In this document: positions 41,866-44,096 of the stretch, piece after piece
Numbering within the stretch: position 1 is the first letter of the stretch
Layout: the number at the start of each line of letters is the position of its first letter
NCBI GenBank assembly: GCA_044464765.1
Contig: JBIQKZ010000021.1
Span: 1-44,096, forward strand
Reading direction: 5' to 3'
Source: JBIQKZ01 sp044464765
GTDB lineage: Bacteria > Pseudomonadota > Gammaproteobacteria > Burkholderiales > Burkholderiaceae_B
DNA length: 44,096 nt
Made by a program: the position numbers and the translations under genes
The notes under the pieces: generated by a model
Databases searched by the model: none
What the model was told of the DNA's origin: nothing
Seen by the model: only the letters and a program-made list of their open reading frames with translations

Positions 41866-44096
41866 ATGGCCGTTCAATCAGCTCTTGTTGCACAAGTCGT
41901 CGGGCAAGCATGGATCAAAGGTCCCAATGGCGAACTGACTCCCGTCGCGGAAGGCGACCGCATTCCGCTGAATACCGAGATCGTCACGGCGGACAACAGT
42001 AGCGTCAAGCTCGAAATCGAAGGCATGAACCCCATTTACATCGGGGAAAGCCGGGGTTTCATTTTCAGCGCTGATGTCGTCAGTGGCGATGTGGACCCAG
42101 CCGAGGCATCCCTTACTGGCGTAGACGACCCGACGATAGGCATTCTGGCGCAGTTGCTTGACTCCGGCGGCGACCCGTTCACCATCCTGGACCCTACAGC
42201 GGCTTTGCTCGAAGCCAATCGCTATGATTCCAGCCGGTCCGACTTTTACTCGGCGAACTCCACTACTCGCAGCATAAGCTCCGTCATCCGGTTGTTGAAC
42301 ACCGATGAGACCACCACCGATTTCGGGCGTTCATTCGGCCAGGCCGACCCAGTGGATAACCTGGTGCCCGAGTTTCCACATGCTATTCCCGTCGGCACGC
42401 CCATCACCGACCGATTTGCCGGTGTGGTCGAATCAGGCTCGGGAAGCGGCGTGCTTGTGCCGACGACGCCTTCAACCCTTGTGCCGCCTGCGGGCAGTAT
42501 AGGGCAGGGCGCCACGCCGCCCGCCAGCACCCCAGCGCCTAACGATACGCCCGTGTCGTTAGGTGGGCGCGTGCTTGCGGTGGAAGACACCGCCTTCACA
42601 TTCAAATGGTCCAATTTCAACGTCAGCGACGCGTCTGCGCCCGATACGCACGGAATCGTCATTACCGGCTTGCCGACAAATGGTGCGCTGCAATATAGTG
42701 CGAACGGCTCCACGTGGGGACCCGTTTCATTGACGAATGGCCAATTTCAGGTGTCACGAGCGGACATCGAGGCGGGGCGGTTGCAATTTGTGCCCGGCGC
42801 GAATGAATCCAGCAACGCCGATGCTGCGGGCAATGGCGTGGGCAACAATCAGGCCACGTACGTCGAAATTACCTTCAAGCCAACCGATGGAGAGCTTCAG
42901 GGCGAGTCCGTAACGCTGGTTGTCGACGTCACGCCGGTGGCCGACGCCCCTGTGGTGGGCGTCCAGGTGGGCGACGTCACCGAAGTTCGCGACAGCACCT
43001 CCACGTATACCTTCGGCAACGGCATTGTGTTTTCGATTTCGGGGGGCACCTATAGTGCAGCCAATATCGATGGAAGACTCGCGCTTCCGCCCTTCCCGTC
43101 GTCGACCGGCGGCAACATCAATTCCAATAATATTACCCAGGGTAAAACCGACATCATCGCCCTGGTCGGCAACTTCGACCGCCTGGTCCAGGGCCACGGT
43201 GGAGCTGGTACCTGGCAAAATCTTAACGGCATCAACGGCGAAGATCGCGACTACTTGTTCCTAAGCAAGAGCAGCGACCGCTACAGCCTGACCAACGTCA
43301 ATGTCCATAACGGCAGCATCGACGCCCAATTGCGCGACCTCGATAGCGGCCGCACCATCAATATCAATAACATCAAGGGCATTATCTACGGCGACGGCTT
43401 TGCCTATGGCATACCGGGCATGCAGCATGTCGTTACTGAAGACAGCTACGATCTGGTGCAATTGAATGTGTCGGCCGCCCTTACCGACCTGGACGGCAGC
43501 GAATCCTTGTCCGGTATTACGCTAAGCGGCATCCCCGCCGGTGTCACGGTCGAAGGCGCGGTCCTGTTGCCCAACGGCAACTGGTTCATCGCCAATACCC
43601 GGGGCGCTGACGCATTGAACGTACAGGTAACGCTTAGCGTGCCTGTCGGCACGAGTTTGTTCACCGTCAACGCCAGCGCCACCTCCACCGAAAGCGGCAC
43701 CTCGGCCAGCGCAGCCACTGCAAACAGCCGAGTCATTGTCGACACAACGGCCGAAGCCAGCATCCTGATCGACGCCGTTACAGCCGACAACGTGATCAAC
43801 GCTGACGACGCCAGCGGCATCGTCATGATTACCGGCATCGTCGGGGGCGTTGTCAAGCTTGGCGATACCGTCACCATTACCGTAGGCGGGCAAACCTTCA
43901 CCGGAACGGTGCAGGCGGACAAGTCCTGGAGCGTGGCGGTGGATGGGTCGGCCTTGGCCGGCAATTCCAGTGTGTCGGCATCGGTCGCAGCGACTAACGG
44001 GGCTGGGAACACGGTGACGGTGGTTGATGGGCGGGCGTACGACGTGGATACGGAGGCGCCCGAGCTGACGGTGTCGGTTGACGACATCACGAGCGA
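41866..44096 (+). CDS. Giant LapA/BapA-type surface adhesin, N-terminal 743 residues (runs off window)
   Basis: ATG 41866 follows GGAG and the frame is open to the window end. Residues 1-110 form a LapA-like retention module: LVAQVVGQAWIKGPNGELTP, VAEGDRIPLNTEIVTADNSS and GDPFTILDPTAAL. The Ala112-Ala113 pair in PTAAL is where LapG-type proteases cut LapA (usually TAAG), and the module plugs the outer-membrane TolC-like pore. A Pro/Gly/Ser-rich spacer follows (about 190-225). Next come a cadherin-like/VCBS domain (about 228-375) and a T1SS-associated repeat-like segment (about 525-620). The first of probably many Bap-type Ig-like repeats starts at VDTTAEASILIDAV, with DVDTEAPELTVSVDD beginning the next. 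It has no Sec signal, as expected for type I secretion, whose signal would be at the unseen C-terminus. Confidence 0.87.
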   Translation, partial: MAVQSALVAQVVGQAWIKGPNGELTPVAEGDRIPLNTEIVTADNSSVKLEIEGMNPIYIGESRGFIFSADVVSGDVDPAEASLTGVDDPTIGILAQLLDSGGDPFTILDPTAALLEANRYDSSRSDFYSANSTTRSISSVIRLLNTDETTTDFGRSFGQADPVDNLVPEFPHAIPVGTPITDRFAGVVESGSGSGVLVPTTPSTLVPPAGSIGQGATPPASTPAPNDTPVSLGGRVLAVEDTAFTFKWSNFNVSDASAPDTHGIVITGLPTNGALQYSANGSTWGPVSLTNGQFQVSRADIEAGRLQFVPGANESSNADAAGNGVGNNQATYVEITFKPTDGELQGESVTLVVDVTPVADAPVVGVQVGDVTEVRDSTSTYTFGNGIVFSISGGTYSAANIDGRLALPPFPSSTGGNINSNNITQGKTDIIALVGNFDRLVQGHGGAGTWQNLNGINGEDRDYLFLSKSSDRYSLTNVNVHNGSIDAQLRDLDSGRTININNIKGIIYGDGFAYGIPGMQHVVTEDSYDLVQLNVSAALTDLDGSESLSGITLSGIPAGVTVEGAVLLPNGNWFIANTRGADALNVQVTLSVPVGTSLFTVNASATSTESGTSASAATANSRVIVDTTAEASILIDAVTADNVINADDASGIVMITGIVGGVVKLGDTVTITVGGQTFTGTVQADKSWSVAVDGSALAGNSSVSASVAATNGAGNTVTVVDGRAYDVDTEAPELTVSVDDITS

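Noticed and set aside
43446..44090. 214-codon minus-strand frame inside the adhesin
   Set aside because: It is the Thr/Ser/Val-rich shadow of repetitive adhesin coding sequence; the plus frame is open from a good start to the window end.

Overview
The window reads as chromosomal DNA of a GC-rich betaproteobacterium. Protein character (Bordetella/Pusillimonas/Castellaniella-like hemE, priA, rep, FdhE and SelA/SelB) suggests Burkholderiales, probably Alcaligenaceae. That placement is inferred from recognised families, not from a computed similarity search. Coding is dense and most starts have clear ribosome binding sites.

Left part (1-7.8 kb): mixed accessory and housekeeping genes. These are a FUSC-type membrane protein running off the left edge, an orphan ABC substrate-binding protein, an intradiol ring-cleavage dioxygenase, acylphosphatase, a lipoprotein, a parvulin PpiC, a PACE efflux pump, a periplasmic PQQ-type sugar dehydrogenase and a Rieske oxygenase.

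8.0-16.4 kb: a complete-looking gamma-resorcylate (2,6-dihydroxybenzoate) catabolic island. In transcription order on the minus strand it holds a TRAP transporter (dctP, dctQ, dctM), a flavin reductase and resorcinol hydroxylase, gamma-resorcylate decarboxylase, hydroxyquinol 1,2-dioxygenase and maleylacetate reductase, with a divergent MarR regulator. Together they would import the aromatic acid, decarboxylate it to resorcinol, hydroxylate it to hydroxyquinol, open the ring to maleylacetate and reduce that to 3-oxoadipate. The same 16-bp palindrome lies upstream of dctP and, with a near-consensus sigma70 promoter, upstream of the flavin reductase gene. This suggests two co-regulated transcription units.

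16.6-28.0 kb: mostly core genes. These are a MetE C-terminal-like protein, a Fis-type regulator with a degenerate receiver, hemE, priA-rep (overlapping stop/start), a small ribbon-helix-helix-like gene with an unusually legible promoter/operator, a 3-hydroxyacyl-CoA dehydrogenase, a duplicated cytochrome c5 and tRNA-Arg(CCG).

28.0-41.5 kb: a GntP-type permease, then a self-contained selenocysteine block. It holds formate dehydrogenase fdnG (in-frame TGA at 30257-30259 followed by a SECIS hairpin), fdxH, fdnI, fdhE, selA, selB, tRNA-Sec(UCA), an arsB-type pump and selD. Selenophosphate synthesis, Ser-to-Sec conversion, the Sec tRNA, the dedicated elongation factor and the one visible selenoprotein are therefore adjacent.

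41.5-44.1 kb: a 166-bp MITE-like element with perfect 33-bp inverted ends, then the first 743 codons of a giant LapA/BapA-type adhesin that runs off the right edge.
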